From NCBI GenBank assembly GCA_023101885.1, contig JALPQD010000360.1, forward strand, positions 1,240,001 through 1,304,000: DNA of 64,000 nucleotides, given 5' to 3'. The stretch comes from Typhlomys cinereus. Its lineage: Eukaryota; Chordata; Mammalia; Rodentia; Platacanthomyidae. How positions within the stretch are numbered: the stretch's first letter is position 1; every line of letters begins with the position of its first letter. This document shows, in pieces, positions 11,185 through 22,739 of the stretch. The notes under the pieces were generated by a model. The model ran no database searches. It saw only the letters and a list, made by a program, of their open reading frames with translations, and had not been told where the DNA came from. The translations under genes were made by a program, and so were the position numbers.

Positions 11185-11300
11185 GTACTGCACCTCATTC
11201 ATTCATTAATTCACCTATTCATTCCTTCTATTTGTAAACACCGAGGATTCACTGGATGCCAGGTTCAGGGAATCAGGCGGTGGTGGGCAGGCATGCTACC
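11185..11300 (-). repeat. L2 3'-end fragment
   Basis: CATTCATTCATTAATTCACC and GGATTCACTGGATGCCAGG resemble the reverse complement of the L2 3' end (the CATTCATTCAACAAATATTT type). Confidence 0.45.
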
Positions 11301-11304
11301 TGCC

Positions 11305-11307
<3 letters not shown>

Positions 11308-11356
<49 letters not shown>
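11308..11356. repeat. (CA)n microsatellite
   Basis: AC run of about 24 units followed by imperfect CATA units. Confidence 0.97.
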
Positions 11357-11363
<7 letters not shown>

Positions 11364-11989
11364 TACACACACGTACATATAGGGAATACAGGTATGCGCC
11401 CATCTGCATAAGCCAAGCTGAGGTGCCTTAGGAGCGCCCTCCAGAGACCAGGTTCCAGCCTGCACCATCAGCTCTGCATGAAGTCCTTCGGAGCCTGCTT
11501 CTTCTTAGCCCCAGGGCACTGTGTCAGGTGCAGGTGGCCAGTCCAGCTCTTTGTAGATGTGCAGCCAGACAGTCCAGACATGCTTCCCTGAGGCTCTTGG
11601 AGTGTCTCCTTTGCCTTTTGAAATGTGTAAGTCACTTGACCCCCTCACCCCCTTGGCCACTGAGACGCCAACTTTAGAATGAGCCTTGGCTGAGCCAAGA
11701 TCCACTCCCCCTACTGCTGGAATAAGGAGACCCCAAGCAGATCCTCAGCTTTGCCCTTCTGCCACTGAAAGCCGCTAGCTATGAGCCTCAAGATGCAATG
11801 GCGCAATTTCTACCCAGGCTTCCTTGATTCTGTAAAGTGTGAGCAATAAAAATAATTGATAGTTATTGAGTGAGCATATGAGTTATCAACTAAGCCTCAT
11901 GCTGAGAAGCCATCCCTTAGCCCACACTATAGAGGTGTGTCCTTCCATCCAGTGTGCACGTGAGGTAGAAGAGCCAAAGCTTCATTATG

Positions 11990-12180
11990 ATGTGTGCTTG
12001 TACCCATTAACTCATTTGACCTTTCAAATAGCTCTAAGAAGTATTAAAGTTATCTCCATTTGACAAAATAAAAGGAAACCAAGGCTTAGAGAATCACGAA
12101 GGAAGCTCCTGGCTTACAGCTAGAGAGCGTAAGAACCGGGATTTGAACCACGGCCTTCAGGTTTAACCACCATACTACCT
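11990..12180 (-). repeat. MIR copy
   Basis: GTATTAAAGTTATCTCCATT, AACCAAGGCTTAGAGAATCA and GGGATTTGAACCACGGCCTT match reversed MIR in order. Confidence 0.65.
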
Positions 12181-12184
12181 CCAA

Positions 12185-13100
12185 GGAGAGAGCAAATCTG
12201 CAAAAGGTTCATCTCAACACAGTAAAACATGGAAGTCTTTAGATTCAAGTTCACAGTCTTCCCCACAATGACAAGGTCAGGTGCATCCCCAGGTCTCTAC
12301 TGCTGTTCTGTCTTACTGGTCTGGCTCCCAGGCCTGTCTCCTTCCACCCACAGCATGACTTGCATCCAAGAGCTTCTATCTGTCTCCCTCACCCATGAAG
12401 CGCTGGTTTCCCCTGATAGGTTTCTATACCTTTACAAGTAGGCTTCTTTCTGGCAATGTGGGTGGGTTTTTTTTTTTTTATTTTTCATTTGCAGTTCTTC
12501 CAGACCTGCATATCAACAGTCTCTCTTGCAGAAAACAAAATTAAACCTCTTCCTCACCAGATTCCCAGCTGTGCACGAAAAAAATTAATCAATTACGGTT
12601 GCGATAAGAGCTTCGGAGCCGCAGCTTGGGGCTGAAGCTATGCAGCCGTTATCTCTGAAGACATTCCTAAGCCATTCTTCAGAAAGGAACGGCTGGGCTT
12701 GCAGGATGGATGCTCAGGTCTGTGCATATTTCAAGATCTCTAGGTTCCCTGTGAGGCTCGCTCTCTCTCTCTCCTTTCTATCTTTCTCTGTCTCTTTTCT
12801 TAAAGATACTCAAAACTCCTTTTTTAGTGAACATGTCGATCACTGACATGCATGAATAATATTAATTTCCTATTATAAACCCAAGATTATCAAAATACCA
12901 TCAAAGGGAGGAGAGGGGAATTTCTCGGTCCCTTCTGCAGCGTGTCACAGAAGTCCTGCAGTGGTAATGTCCACGGTGATCTGTGTGAGACGGGGTCTGC
13001 CAGCGATGCTGAGTACTCAGTGACGCTCAGTAAACAGGCATGGGAGCTGAGAGTGCAGCGAGGGCAACGGCCCCCAGCTACTCTCCTCCATCCACTCAGC
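12185..13100. other. Unassigned intronic stretch
   Basis: No exon or known repeat is recognised. There is a T-run near 12470, an AT-rich segment near 12580-12610 containing AATTAATCAATTA, and CT-rich sequence near 12757. Confidence 0.5.
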
Positions 13101-13111
13101 CACTTTCTTCT

Positions 13112-13468
13112 GTCCATCCACCCATCCACCCATCCATCCATCCATTCACCCATCCACCCATCCACCCATCCACCTATCCACCCATCCATCCATCCATCCA
13201 TCCACCCACACACACACCCACCCACCCACCTATCCATCCATCCATCCATCTATCCATCCATCTACCCACCCACCCACCCATCCATCCACCCACCCACCCA
13301 TCCACCCACCCACCCATCCATCCATCCACCCACCCACCCATCCATCCATCCACCCATCCATCCATCCATCTACCCATCTACCCACCCACCCACCCATCCA
13401 TCCATCCACCCATCCATCCATCCATCCATTCATCCATCCATCCATTCATCCATCCATCCATCCATTGA
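13112..13468. repeat. (CCAT/CCAC)n tetranucleotide array
   Basis: About 89 tetranucleotides, nearly all CCAT or CCAC with a few CTAT and CCTA. All three frames stay open on both strands, which explains the long HPSIHP-type and GWMDGW-type frames. Confidence 0.97.
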
Positions 13469-13510
13469 ATGCCTGTCCACTCACATACTTCCATCCATCC
13501 AACTATCCAT

Positions 13511-13580
13511 CCCCTTCCTTTCTTCCTTCCTCCCTCCCTTCTTTCCTTCCTCGCTTCCCTCCTTCTTTGTATCCTTCTAG
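13511..13580. repeat. (CTTC/CTCC)n pyrimidine tract
   Basis: About 70 bases of CTTC and CTCC units, a continuation of the preceding tetranucleotide region. Confidence 0.9.
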
Positions 13581-14154
13581 TAATCTATCCATTCACTTCC
13601 ATCCATCTACTCAACCATTAATTTCCATACATATACATACATACATACACATACACTCAACAGATATTTGTGGAGGTTATTATGATAGGCTGAGGCGGCT
13701 GCATATCTTCTAGATTCAGCAGCCTGAGCCAAACTTTGGGGAAGCTAGAACGCAGGCAGCTTGCCTCTGACCCGCAGCAGTCTCAGAGACTCAGATCTTT
13801 GAAAACCATCTAAGAGACAAAGTGCCAAGGGACAGGGCAGGAAGTGGGCTGTGGGTAGATCTCTGTAAAGTCTAGAATCTCACTGCTGCATGTGAGCCCC
13901 TTGGTTCCCTGTCTGCCTGGCATGGTCAGCGAAGATACCCTGGTACCACAAAGGACTCCCCTATGTGTTTCTCTAGAGGCTCTGAGAAAGCAGGAATTCC
14001 CCCCTTTTTCTTTTTATGATAGAAATGTGCATTCCTTACTATAGAAAAGTCAGAGACTAAGAAGTTTGGAAATAATAAAAAATGATTATCCTTGTATTCT
14101 TTTATTGCAAAAATAGACACTATATGTATATATTTTATTTATATAATTATTTAT

Positions 14155-14275
14155 ATGATATGTATTTTTGAGGTAAAGTCTCACCATATAGCCAGGGCTA
14201 GTGCTAAGCTCACAAATGCTCCTATCTCAGCCTTTTGTGTGTTAAGATTACATGTGTGTACCATCCTGCATTTAT
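14155..14275 (-). repeat. B1 SINE (antisense, old)
   Basis: TGAGGTAAAGTCTCACCATA, TAGCCAGGGCTAG and TTAAGATTACATGTGTG are the reversed B1 landmarks. Confidence 0.7.
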
Positions 14276-14703
14276 ATTTTTACTCTGAGTTTTCCCTTAT
14301 TTTTATCTTCCTGATCCCATGTTTGATAGTACAGTGTTTTCATTTACTAAATCATTATGATTGGGTTTTCTGTGTCAACCAACGTTTTCCTGCACCATGT
14401 GCTGACAGCAGCGCATTTGGTGGATGTGCCATAATTTCTTTAGTTAATCCCCAGTTATCGAGAGGTAGCTGGCTTCTAATTAAAAACAACAGATTTGCAT
14501 GCACAGATCATGGCAACTAAATCCTTGAGCACATTCGTAATAATTTCCTTCGAATTTCTAGAGCTGCAATTATTGAGTCAAGAAATCAGCATATGTTTAA
14601 ATAAATGTTTTCTTTTAGAAGAGTATCAGATTTACAGAACATTGCTTGAGAGGACAGACTAAGTTCCATGCCACATCACTTCTTGGTGTTAAATATATAT
14701 ATA

Positions 14704-14705
<2 letters not shown>

Positions 14706-14750
<45 letters not shown>
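14706..14750. repeat. (GT)n microsatellite
   Basis: GT run of about 22 units preceded by TATATATACAC. Confidence 0.97.
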
Positions 14751-14752
<2 letters not shown>

Positions 14753-14759
14753 CATGATA

Positions 14760-15430
14760 ATGTCATACATTTTTCCTGATGAGCCAACAGTGACATTTTA
14801 TCACAGACTGAATCCCAAGCTTTCTGTTGATGCTCTTAGTCTTTGCCTCGCATCCATTTTCTAGGTCCAGGATCCCAGTTGGCTTAGCCATCCTGTCTCT
14901 TTGGGCAGCACTAGGCTGCGACAGTTTTGTCAAACTCCCCTGTCTTTGGCAATGACCTTGACGATTTTGAGAGGTGTTTGCCAGGCATTCTGTAGAAAGC
15001 CACTTGGGACAAGTTTGCCTGGGGTTTTTCTCAGGATTACACGAGGAGTTGCAGGTTTGGGGGGAAGATGACCACAGAGGGAAGATATCTTTCTCGTGAC
15101 ATCCTTTGGGACCACATCTCGCCAGCATGACTTACTGCTGCTGATGTTACCTTTGATCACTGGCTGGAGCAGTGTCTGTGGGCTGTTTTCCCTACTGCGT
15201 GATTTCAAAGACCGTCAGTCCTCATCACCCACACTTCAGTAGCAGAAGTTGGGCTCAAAGTCTCCTCCAGGGGGCTGTATCTACATAGATTCCTGTGAAT
15301 TCTGCTACACGTTAACTTCCTTTGTTTATTTATATCATCACAGGTGCGTGTAGATTTATCTTACACTTGCAGTTAATAATTCCATTCTTATTTATTTTGT
15401 TGCTCAAATTGTTCCACTTTCGGTAATAAG
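14760..15430. other. Unassigned intronic stretch
   Basis: No repeat family or exon signature is recognised. Frames on the minus strand lack any domain. Confidence 0.5.
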
Positions 15431-15790
15431 AAGAAAATTTCCTTAGCGCTGTGAGAAAGTACCTTACCTGAGCCAATATAGAAAGGCTTTGTTTCGGCTC
15501 TCAGTATTGAAGAGCTCGATTTGTAGTTTTTTGGCTTCGTCCAAGTGGCAGAATGAGTCGCTGCAGGAGTGTGTGATGTAGGAGAACTTTACAATGGATA
15601 AGAGGCAGCATTGAGACAACAAGAAATGCCCAGGAAGGAAACACCACCAAGAAGCTGCCCCTGGTGATTTACTTCCTTCAGCTCGGCCCCACCTCCTAAC
15701 GGCTCCAGGACTTCCTGAATGGCCATCTTTGCCTGGGGACCAATCAGTCAACACAAAGCTGAGGGGACATTTTTGACTCTCCGTCAGCTG
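15430..15790 (-). repeat. Possible decayed MaLR LTR
   Basis: GCGCTGTGAGAAAGTACCTT at one end, and GGCCCCACCTCCTAACGGCT followed by CCAGGACTTCC further on, resemble an antisense MaLR LTR. The match is weak. Confidence 0.35.
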
Positions 15791-16099
15791 GATGCCAGAT
15801 GTGTTCATCTCACTGTACTGTTGTGTCCTGCTCCCTTGAGGGGGCAGAGCTTAGCAATGTCTGTGGACATGCTGCCCCATGCACAGGGACATATTTATAA
15901 TTAATTCTGGTGACATTTGTCCATCTGCCTTCATCTTAAACAAGACTTCGGAATAATGTCTTCAATTTGAATCCTCTACCACATGGTCCAGCTTTCCCCT
16001 TTCTTGATGGTAGATGTCATTTAAAGGCTTTGGATGGATACTTCCACACTGAGCTTTTGGGGGTGGGTAAGGAGAGAAAGAGGTTTTCTCTGAATTTAC

Positions 16100-16503
16100 A
16101 GGGAAGAGAGAAGGAGGAGGAAGGAGGAGGAGGGGGAAGGAGGGGGAGAAGGAGGAGGAGAAGGAGAAGGGGAGGGGAAAGCAGAAAGGGGAGGGGAGGG
16201 GAGAAAAAGGAGAAAAGGAAGAAGAAGGATGGGAGAAGGAAGAGAAAGAAGAAGAGGAAGGAGTGGGAGGAAGAAGTGGAGTAGGAAGAGGAAGAGGGGA
16301 GGAGGAAAAGGAGGAGGAGGAAGAGGAGGAAAGGAAGAAGAAGAATGGGAAGAAGAGAAAGAAGAAGAGGAAGGAGTAGGAGGAAGAAGAGGAATAGGAA
16401 GAGGAAGAGGGGAGGAGGAAAAAGGAGGAAGGAAGAGAAAAAAGGAAGAGAGGAGGAGGAGGAGCGGGAGAAGGATGGGGGGAGGGAAGGCAAAGAGAAA
16501 GAT
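16100..16503. repeat. GGA/GAA polypurine tract, ~400 bp
   Basis: Almost no pyrimidines on the plus strand for 400 bases; GGAGGA, GAAGAA and GGGGAGG blocks alternate. The long serine/leucine and arginine/glutamate frames here are compositional. Confidence 0.97.
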
Positions 16504-17094
16504 GATGGTGTAACCTAGGCTAACATTTCTCATGGGACTTGAAGTCCTTTCTGCTTCAGAAAATCAAAACCCAAAGTCCCAAGTGCACAACTCGCCCACT
16601 CTGAGAACCAGAGACCATTAGCATCAAAGGAGTCCAGATGGAAAGCGACAGCTATTTCTGTGTTTGCTTCTCGCTTTGTAGAATCTTCTGTTGTACTGTG
16701 ACTCAGCCCTTTTGATCCAAGCTGCTTCCAAACTACCTTTCCATCCCAGATAAAGAGCTGCTCCTTTGTTGCCCACAGTGAACTACGGACCCATGAGGTG
16801 AACTGTAGGCTCTTGAATCTGTGGGCAGTGCAATAACCTCAAATGCCTACAGAGATCAGTAAGGTTCCATAGGAGAAAAAAGGAGACCAGGGACAAAGCT
16901 CTGTGGTAGGGTCTCAGCCCAGCAAGCCCCGAGCCCGGGCTCAATCCGTGGCCCCACAAGGAAACCTAAGAGAAAGAAGAATGGGGAGCGACTATGACAA
17001 ACAGGAAACAAGGTGATTGGGGAGAGAAATTAGAAATCTGTGTTCTGTGAACTGCTACAGTTGTTAGATGGTGACTGCCCATCATTCCCAGGGA

Positions 17095-17270
17095 AGGAGA
17101 GAGAGAGAGAGAGAGAGAGTGTGTGTGTGTGCACATCCTGGCTTGCATGTCATGTGCAGTCAGAGGGCAATTTTCAGAAGTCAGTTTTCTCCTTCTACCT
17201 CATGGACTCTGGGATTTGAACTCAGATTACCAAGTTTACAGCACTGATTCATCTCATCAACCCCAGAATA
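17095..17270 (-). repeat. B3 SINE (antisense) with (GA)n(GT)n
   Basis: GAGA and GTGT runs, then AGAGGGCAATTTTCAGAAGT, CAGTTTTCTCCTTCTACCT and GGGATTTGAACTCAGATTAC, the reversed B3 pattern. Confidence 0.75.
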
Positions 17271-17344
17271 ACTTCATAATATTCAAACAGGGTCCCATAC
17301 TCTGAAAACTTGGACATCATTGAATCATTTTTTTCTTGTAAAAC

Positions 17345-17508
17345 GATTTGCCTTTCTTTCCTTCTTTTTCTCTTTTTTCTTTCTTCCTCCTTTTTCCTCC
17401 CTCCTTCCCTTCCTCTCTCTTTCCCTTCCTTCCTCCTCCCCTTCCTTTCCTTTCCTCCCAACCTCTCCCCCCCCTCTTCTTTCCCCTCCCCTCTGCTTCT
17501 CTCTTTAT
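17345..17508. repeat. Pyrimidine tract
   Basis: About 160 bases of CTTT, CTTCC and CCCCTCC units; frames over it are artefacts. Confidence 0.95.
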
Positions 17509-17509
17509 T

Positions 17510-18735
17510 TTCTGGGATTGATGAGCTACTGGATGAGTTGAAATTGACATTCTTGGAAGAACTCAAGTCAGTCAACTTTTCTATGCAGGGCTAGGAAAGG
17601 GCGGGTGTAGCCCACAGCCCCAATGGTCACCTTACTGCTTCCTTCCCTTTTCCAACTCACGCATGCTTCTTGGGACTACGGGGGTGGGGAGGAAGCCTTG
17701 GTTTGAAGGCACCATCCAAGGCAGGGAATGGGCTGGGGAAATTACCCATCTGGAAGTACTAGGCCTCCAAATGAAAGCCATACCTCATTCATTCAACTTG
17801 GCCTATAGCCCAGATCTTCTCTCCCGAGAGGGCATTGTGTGTCGGCAACAAAGGCATTAGAGGTCTTTGAGATGTTCGTGATCATATTCTCATAGTTAAC
17901 AACTACAGACTCGGGTCCTCTGTCCACCCTCTGCCTGCCCCTCTCTGCTGTCAAGAGATCTCTGTGGCTGAGAGACAGATACAGGCCCAGGAACCTCACA
18001 GGGAGGTTCTAAGTGTCTAGCGAGGTGGCATAGGTAAGATTCTAGATCAAGACCTTTGACGCTGTTGTGCACATCTAATCTCAACCCCAGGCCCAATGTC
18101 CAGAGTCCCCGCAGCCGCCCGCACACAACACCCGAAAGCAAAGGCCACACAGCCTTCCTTTGTCTTTCTTTGCCACTTATCTTCCTGGGACCCATCTCGT
18201 CTTTCTGCAATCCATTTGCACATTGGAGAGTCCGTAATCTTCTGAAAACACCCGCGAGGTTGTGCTATCCTTCCTGTTTAATATTCTCCAGCTGCTTCCA
18301 CGAGTCTGTTAAAAAATAAATAAATAAACGAAGCCCCTTATCACCTCCAAAAACCTTGTTACCTTCAAGTGTGGTCCTTGGACCGGGAACATCTGCATCC
18401 CCTGGGCCCGGAAAGAGACATCAGCCACTGACTGTACCTAACCGAGTGGGAATCTGCAGTTTCATTGCAGGATCCCCCCCCCCCCGCTTTCCCTCCCCAC
18501 TCTTGGAATTCAGGTTCACAGAAATGGCTAAGAAACTCTAGGCTTCCAGACTGCACCTGTCCAGTCCTCCCCTCTGGCAGGCAGCATGTTTCATCTCCGT
18601 CGTGGTGGGCTCCTTGGCATGGCTCTTCGCTTGCCTCTCCAGGTGGTCCTGACTGGTGGCAACTCTGTGCAATGTCTCGCGTTCACCTCTCTGGCTTCCA
18701 TCTCTCAATTTCTATGGCCTTTCGCATTCCATGTG
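17510..18735. other. Unassigned intronic stretch
   Basis: No exon or repeat family is recognised. A run of about 13 C at 18474-18485 and an AATAAATAAATAAA stretch near 18315 are the only simple sequence. Confidence 0.5.
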
Positions 18736-18737
18736 CA

Positions 18738-19215
18738 CCAATTTTTGTCTGTCTGTCTAATTTATCTTCTGTCTGCTATCTAATTTATCTATTTATCTGT
18801 CTGTCTGTCTAGCTAGCTAGCTAGCTAGCTTTCTATCATCTATCTATCTGTCTGTCTAGCTATCTACTTATGTATCTATGTATGTATGTGTGTATGTATG
18901 TATGTATGTATGTATGTATGTATGTATCTGTCTATCTATCTATCTATCTATCATCTATCTATCTATCTGGTTTCTGAACAGGTATTTTACCCATTGAGCT
19001 ATCTTGACAGGTGGTGGGTTTAATGTCTGTCTATCTATCTATCTTCTATCTATTATCTGTCTGTCTATCTATCAGGTTTCTGAGAAAATATCTTGCTTGT
19101 TGAGCTATTTGATAGCTGGTCTATGTGTCTGTCTGTCTATCTATCTATCTGTCTGTCTGTCTGTGTCTGTCTGTCTGTCTGCCCATCTGTCCATCTGTCC
19201 ATCTATCTACAGTCT
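18738..19215. repeat. TCTG/TCTA/GTAT array with internal duplicated spacer
   Basis: Blocks of TCTG, TCTA, CTAG and GTAT tetranucleotides are separated by two related ~45-bp spacers beginning GGTTTCTGA (about 18969 and 19075). Both contain TGAGCTAT and a CTGGT/GGTGG end. Confidence 0.9.
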
Positions 19216-19529
19216 CATGTATCTCAGACTGCTTTGAGCTTGCACTTCTGATCCTCCTGCTCCCAGGTCCTGCATACTGAGATGTCAGGTGAACACCACC
19301 ACTCAGGGCTTGGCGCGTGGTAGACCAGCCCCGTACCAAAGAGCACCACCACTAGCCCTTGCGCCAGCCTTTTCTTTTACTCTAGGAAACTCTCAGATCC
19401 CAAACTCTGGCATGCCCGAAACCTGGAGCCACATGGTGGCTTTGTCTCTTCTCAGTGAGCTTTCCCCGCCAGTCTCACCCCCAACAGCTCTATAATCTGT
19501 TGCCCTGGAATTTCTTCTTTTCGTTTTCC

Positions 19530-19619
19530 CATTTTCCTGTGCATGTGGGTATGGGTACATGCATCTACATGTGTATTTTACACATGCAGGAGTACTTATG
19601 TGTGTGTTAGTATATGTGC

Positions 19620-19672
<53 letters not shown>

Positions 19673-19925
19673 TTGTGGAGGCCCTAGGTTGATATCGGAA
19701 ACCATCTCATCATTCTTCTACCTTATTCTTTCTGAGACAAGATCTCTTATCAAACCTAGAGCTCTCTGATAAAGCTAGCCTGGTTAGTCAGCTTGTTTTG
19801 AGGATTCCCAGCCTCCACCTTCTGAGATTGGAATTCCAGATTTATGTGGGATGTGGGGATCTGAAGTCCAGTTCTGTTGCTTCTCAGCAAGCACTCAGCC
19901 CTCACTGCCCTGCTGTGTCTCTCCT
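19530..19925 (-). repeat. B4/RSINE1-like SINE (antisense) with (GT)n
   Basis: A GT run at about 19624-19671 is followed by GGAGGCCCTAGGTTGATATC, TCTGAGACAAGATCTCTTAT, TAGCCTGGTTAGTCAGCTTG and TCAGCAAGCACTCAGCCC, the reversed RSINE1 order. Confidence 0.75.
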
Positions 19926-20274
19926 AGGACAGGCTGCTCGCTCCAATCAACAGTGAGTGTGTCTGCATGCTTGCTTGTACCACAGTTCCAGAAGGAAGGG
20001 CCCTCTGGGATTTATTGACCAGCAAGCTAGATTAACAGTACACACTGAGCACAAGCGAGCAGGGCACAGAGGGGAAAAAAAGGCTTCTGAAAAAGAGACT
20101 TCAATTTTTGCAGACTTATCAAAATAGTCATCATGGCTAAAACATTAATTTGTTCCACTTTCTCATGCATATCGTAGGGATGAACTAAGCATAGAGAAAG
20201 GTATCACTGATTCTTAGCAGTACTTTCAGCTTTTTAAATATTTTTAAAATTATATTGTAAGGTTCATGTGACCG

Positions 20275-20440
20275 TGCGCACGCGCACACACACACGTACG
20301 TGCACACATGCATGGAGGTCAGAGGACAATTGTGTAGAGTCAGTTCTCTCCATCCATCTTTATGTGGATTCCAGGGGTTGAATTCAGGTTGTCAGGCAAA
20401 GGTGGAGACCACTTTTACCCACTGAGGTAAGTCTTTGCTG
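20275..20440 (-). repeat. B3 SINE (antisense)
   Basis: GGAGGTCAGAGGACAATTGT, AGTCAGTTCTCTCCATCCAT, GGGGTTGAATTCAGGTTGTC and TTACCCACTGAGG follow reversed B3 closely. Confidence 0.85.
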
Positions 20441-20454
20441 ATGTCTTTTAAGCT

Positions 20455-20645
20455 TTGTTTAAGTGCCTTCCATTCTGTTTGTTTTGTGTTTCTGAGACTG
20501 GCCTAAAATGCTCTGTGTTTGAAAGGTGACCTTGAACTGTTGATCTCCTGCCCCTTCAGTGTAGGGATCACAGACCTGCAGGACAGCTCCTAGGGCCTCC
20601 TGCATACCCCGCAGGGACTCTACCAATTGAGCTCTGGCCCTCTAG
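20455..20645 (-). repeat. ID-B1 (B4-type) fragment, antisense
   Basis: TTCTGAGACTGGCCTAAAAT, GACCTTGAACTGTTGATCTC and the antisense ID end GGGACTCTACCAATTGAGCT. Confidence 0.6.
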
Positions 20646-20649
20646 CCTT

Positions 20650-21365
20650 ACTCTCAAGCATAGCATGCATGCAGAGACACTGCACATCAGATGCACACAA
20701 ATCAAGGAATCTCCCAAAGGAAACTACAGCCAAGAACCCAATACAACACGTGCATGCACAACTCATGTGTGCACTTAGACATACCTCACAGTGCATGCTC
20801 ATCCTTACACGTGTGCACTCATACACATACCTCACATATGCATGCTATCCTTACATGTGTACACTCATGCACACACATCACACATGCACACAAGCACACT
20901 CATATGTGCATGTCCATGCACTCACATGCACATGTTCATATATACACACACATAATCCTCACTCATATATATGCACATGTAAAGATAATTACATGAAGTC
21001 ACATGTCTACATGCAAATGGCTACATATGCACACACAGTCATGTGCATATGTGCAGGAGATCACACAGCTACACGAAAGCACATGAGTGTAAAGTCACAT
21101 GCATATGCACACATTTAAATGTTCACACACTAATGCACTCTCACACATGCATGTAGTCACATGCAATGTATTTTTATAGTCATACATGCATACTCATACA
21201 TAAATGCATGCAATCAAATGTGCATGCTTGCATACTCATACACATTTATACACATGCACACTCAAATGCATGCAGTCACACTCACACTATCACACTATCA
21301 TACATGTGCATTTGTATACATACACACATGCACTCACACTCTCATGTGCACATGCTCATTCCAGT
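20650..21365. repeat. CA/TG-rich low-complexity region
   Basis: About 700 bases dominated by ACAC, CATGCA, GCACAT and CATAC words on the plus strand, with long alternating purine-pyrimidine runs. It explains several overlapping H/T/C-rich frames. Confidence 0.9.
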
Positions 21366-21616
21366 CTGCATTACGTGTTGCTCTCTGCACTATCACAGAC
21401 AATGACGATGGCCTGTTACAACCATGCCCAGCCCATGTCAGAGCACCCCCACTCTCATCCCACTCTATGGCACCTCTCCCTGCCTTGCCTCTACAGAGTA
21501 GCTCCAGGGGTCTGACTTACCCAAGGGCTCTCAGTCAGCGCGAGACAAAGTCCAGAACAGCCTCTTAGCTTGTCTGGCATGGGAGAATCCCATACACTGC
21601 TGTGACTCTGCTGCCC

Positions 21617-21725
21617 TGGCCATTCCATCCATGGGGGAGCCCATCTCTGGGGAGTTCATCCATGGGGAACCCATCCATAGGGAATCCATCCAAGGGGTCC
21701 CTTCTGCAGCGGGTTCCATCTCTGG
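21617..21725. repeat. 15-17-bp minisatellite, ~6 units
   Basis: Imperfect units of the form CCATCCATGGGGA(A/G) and CCATCTCTGGGGA(G/C) repeat through 21725, with two units degenerate. Confidence 0.8.
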
Positions 21726-22019
21726 GGCATTGGTGCCCCAAGCTCAAGTCATCCCAAGGCAAAGCTCAGACCCTTGCTTTCATTCAACACATCATGAAGG
21801 CTGCCTCAGCCCCTGTCACAGCCGTGACGAGTCCCACTCCTCTCAGGTCAGCCCTGCTTCCTTAACCCTGCCCACCATGGCCAGTAAGGAAGGAGCTGGA
21901 GGGAGAGAGCCGTTCCCGTAGAACACCCTTGACAAACCGCTACCATGCAAATTCCAGTCACACTGAACATGTCTCTGTCTAAAAATGTGGTCCGTGTGCT
22001 CTCCACCTTGGTCCTTGTC

Positions 22020-22330
22020 AGCAGGTGGGGGGGAGGGCTGTGGGATGGCTCGGGGGTAAAAGCTTTTGCCTTGCAAGCAAGGGGACTTGAATTCAGATCC
22101 TTGGACCCCATATAAAAATACAGAGAAGATATGGTGGTGACCCCAAATTCTGCTCTTGGAAGGCAGAGCTTGAGAAATGCCAGAGCAAAGCAATAAGGAG
22201 ATATAGAGCAATTAGGGATGATTTCCAGTGTCACCCTTGGACCCCAGAAGAACAAACACTCAAGTGCCCTCTTGTACACATACCCCCTTTCACACACCCC
22301 CACCTCCACTCTCGACACCCACACAGAAAG
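22020..22330 (+). repeat. tRNA-headed SINE, older subfamily
   Basis: GGGCTGTGGGATGGCTCGGG, CCTTGCAAGCAAGGGGACTT, ATTCAGATCCTTGG, then GGATGATTTCCAGTGTCACC and CTCAAGTGCCCTCTTG. Confidence 0.88.
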
Positions 22331-22337
22331 AACTAAC

Positions 22338-22425
22338 CAGGTAGACTGGGGTTATGGCTCAGTGATAGAACATCTGCCTAGAACTTGCTAGACCCTAGAG
22401 CCCAACCCCAGCAGGACAGAAGAAA
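22338..22425 (+). repeat. ID element
   Basis: ACTGGGGTTATGGCTCAGTG, AGAACATCTGCCTAGAACTT and CCCAACCCCAGCAGG match the tRNA-Ala-derived ID layout. Confidence 0.65.
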
Positions 22426-22739
22426 AGAATTTACCAGGGTCTCACAGGACCTGACTCTCTCCTTTGTAGGGCAACAGACCCCCCATGAACTCCCACCTCT
22501 TACAGACCCCCACCTCGTCCAGACCCCACCACCCTGTAACCACTTGTTAGAGTACCTTCACTCTCCTGAGAACTCGGGTCCCTGCAGGGACTCAGCAGCT
22601 GAGCTTCCCTCCCTCGGGGCTTGTGACCTCCTGGCGAGCTGCCACATGACTCATTTGTCTTGGTTTTGCTTGCAGTTCCCAGTATAATGTCTGTTGAGTG
22701 AGCGGATGAATTACAATCCACGTCCGTTCTCACAGGGGT

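Noticed and set aside
12942..13580. 212-codon frame rich in His, Pro, Ser and Ile, with overlapping frames on both strands
   Set aside because: It is the translation of the CCAT/CCAC array; all frames are open because the unit has no stop, and there is no domain or splice context.
16017..16533. Antisense 145-158-codon Ser/Leu/Pro frames
   Set aside because: They lie over the polypurine tract and are compositional.
21843..22324. Antisense 122-158-codon frames with a CSGISQALP-like motif
   Set aside because: Similar peptides recur wherever this SINE is antisense (24590, 26880, 57439); they are SINE translations.
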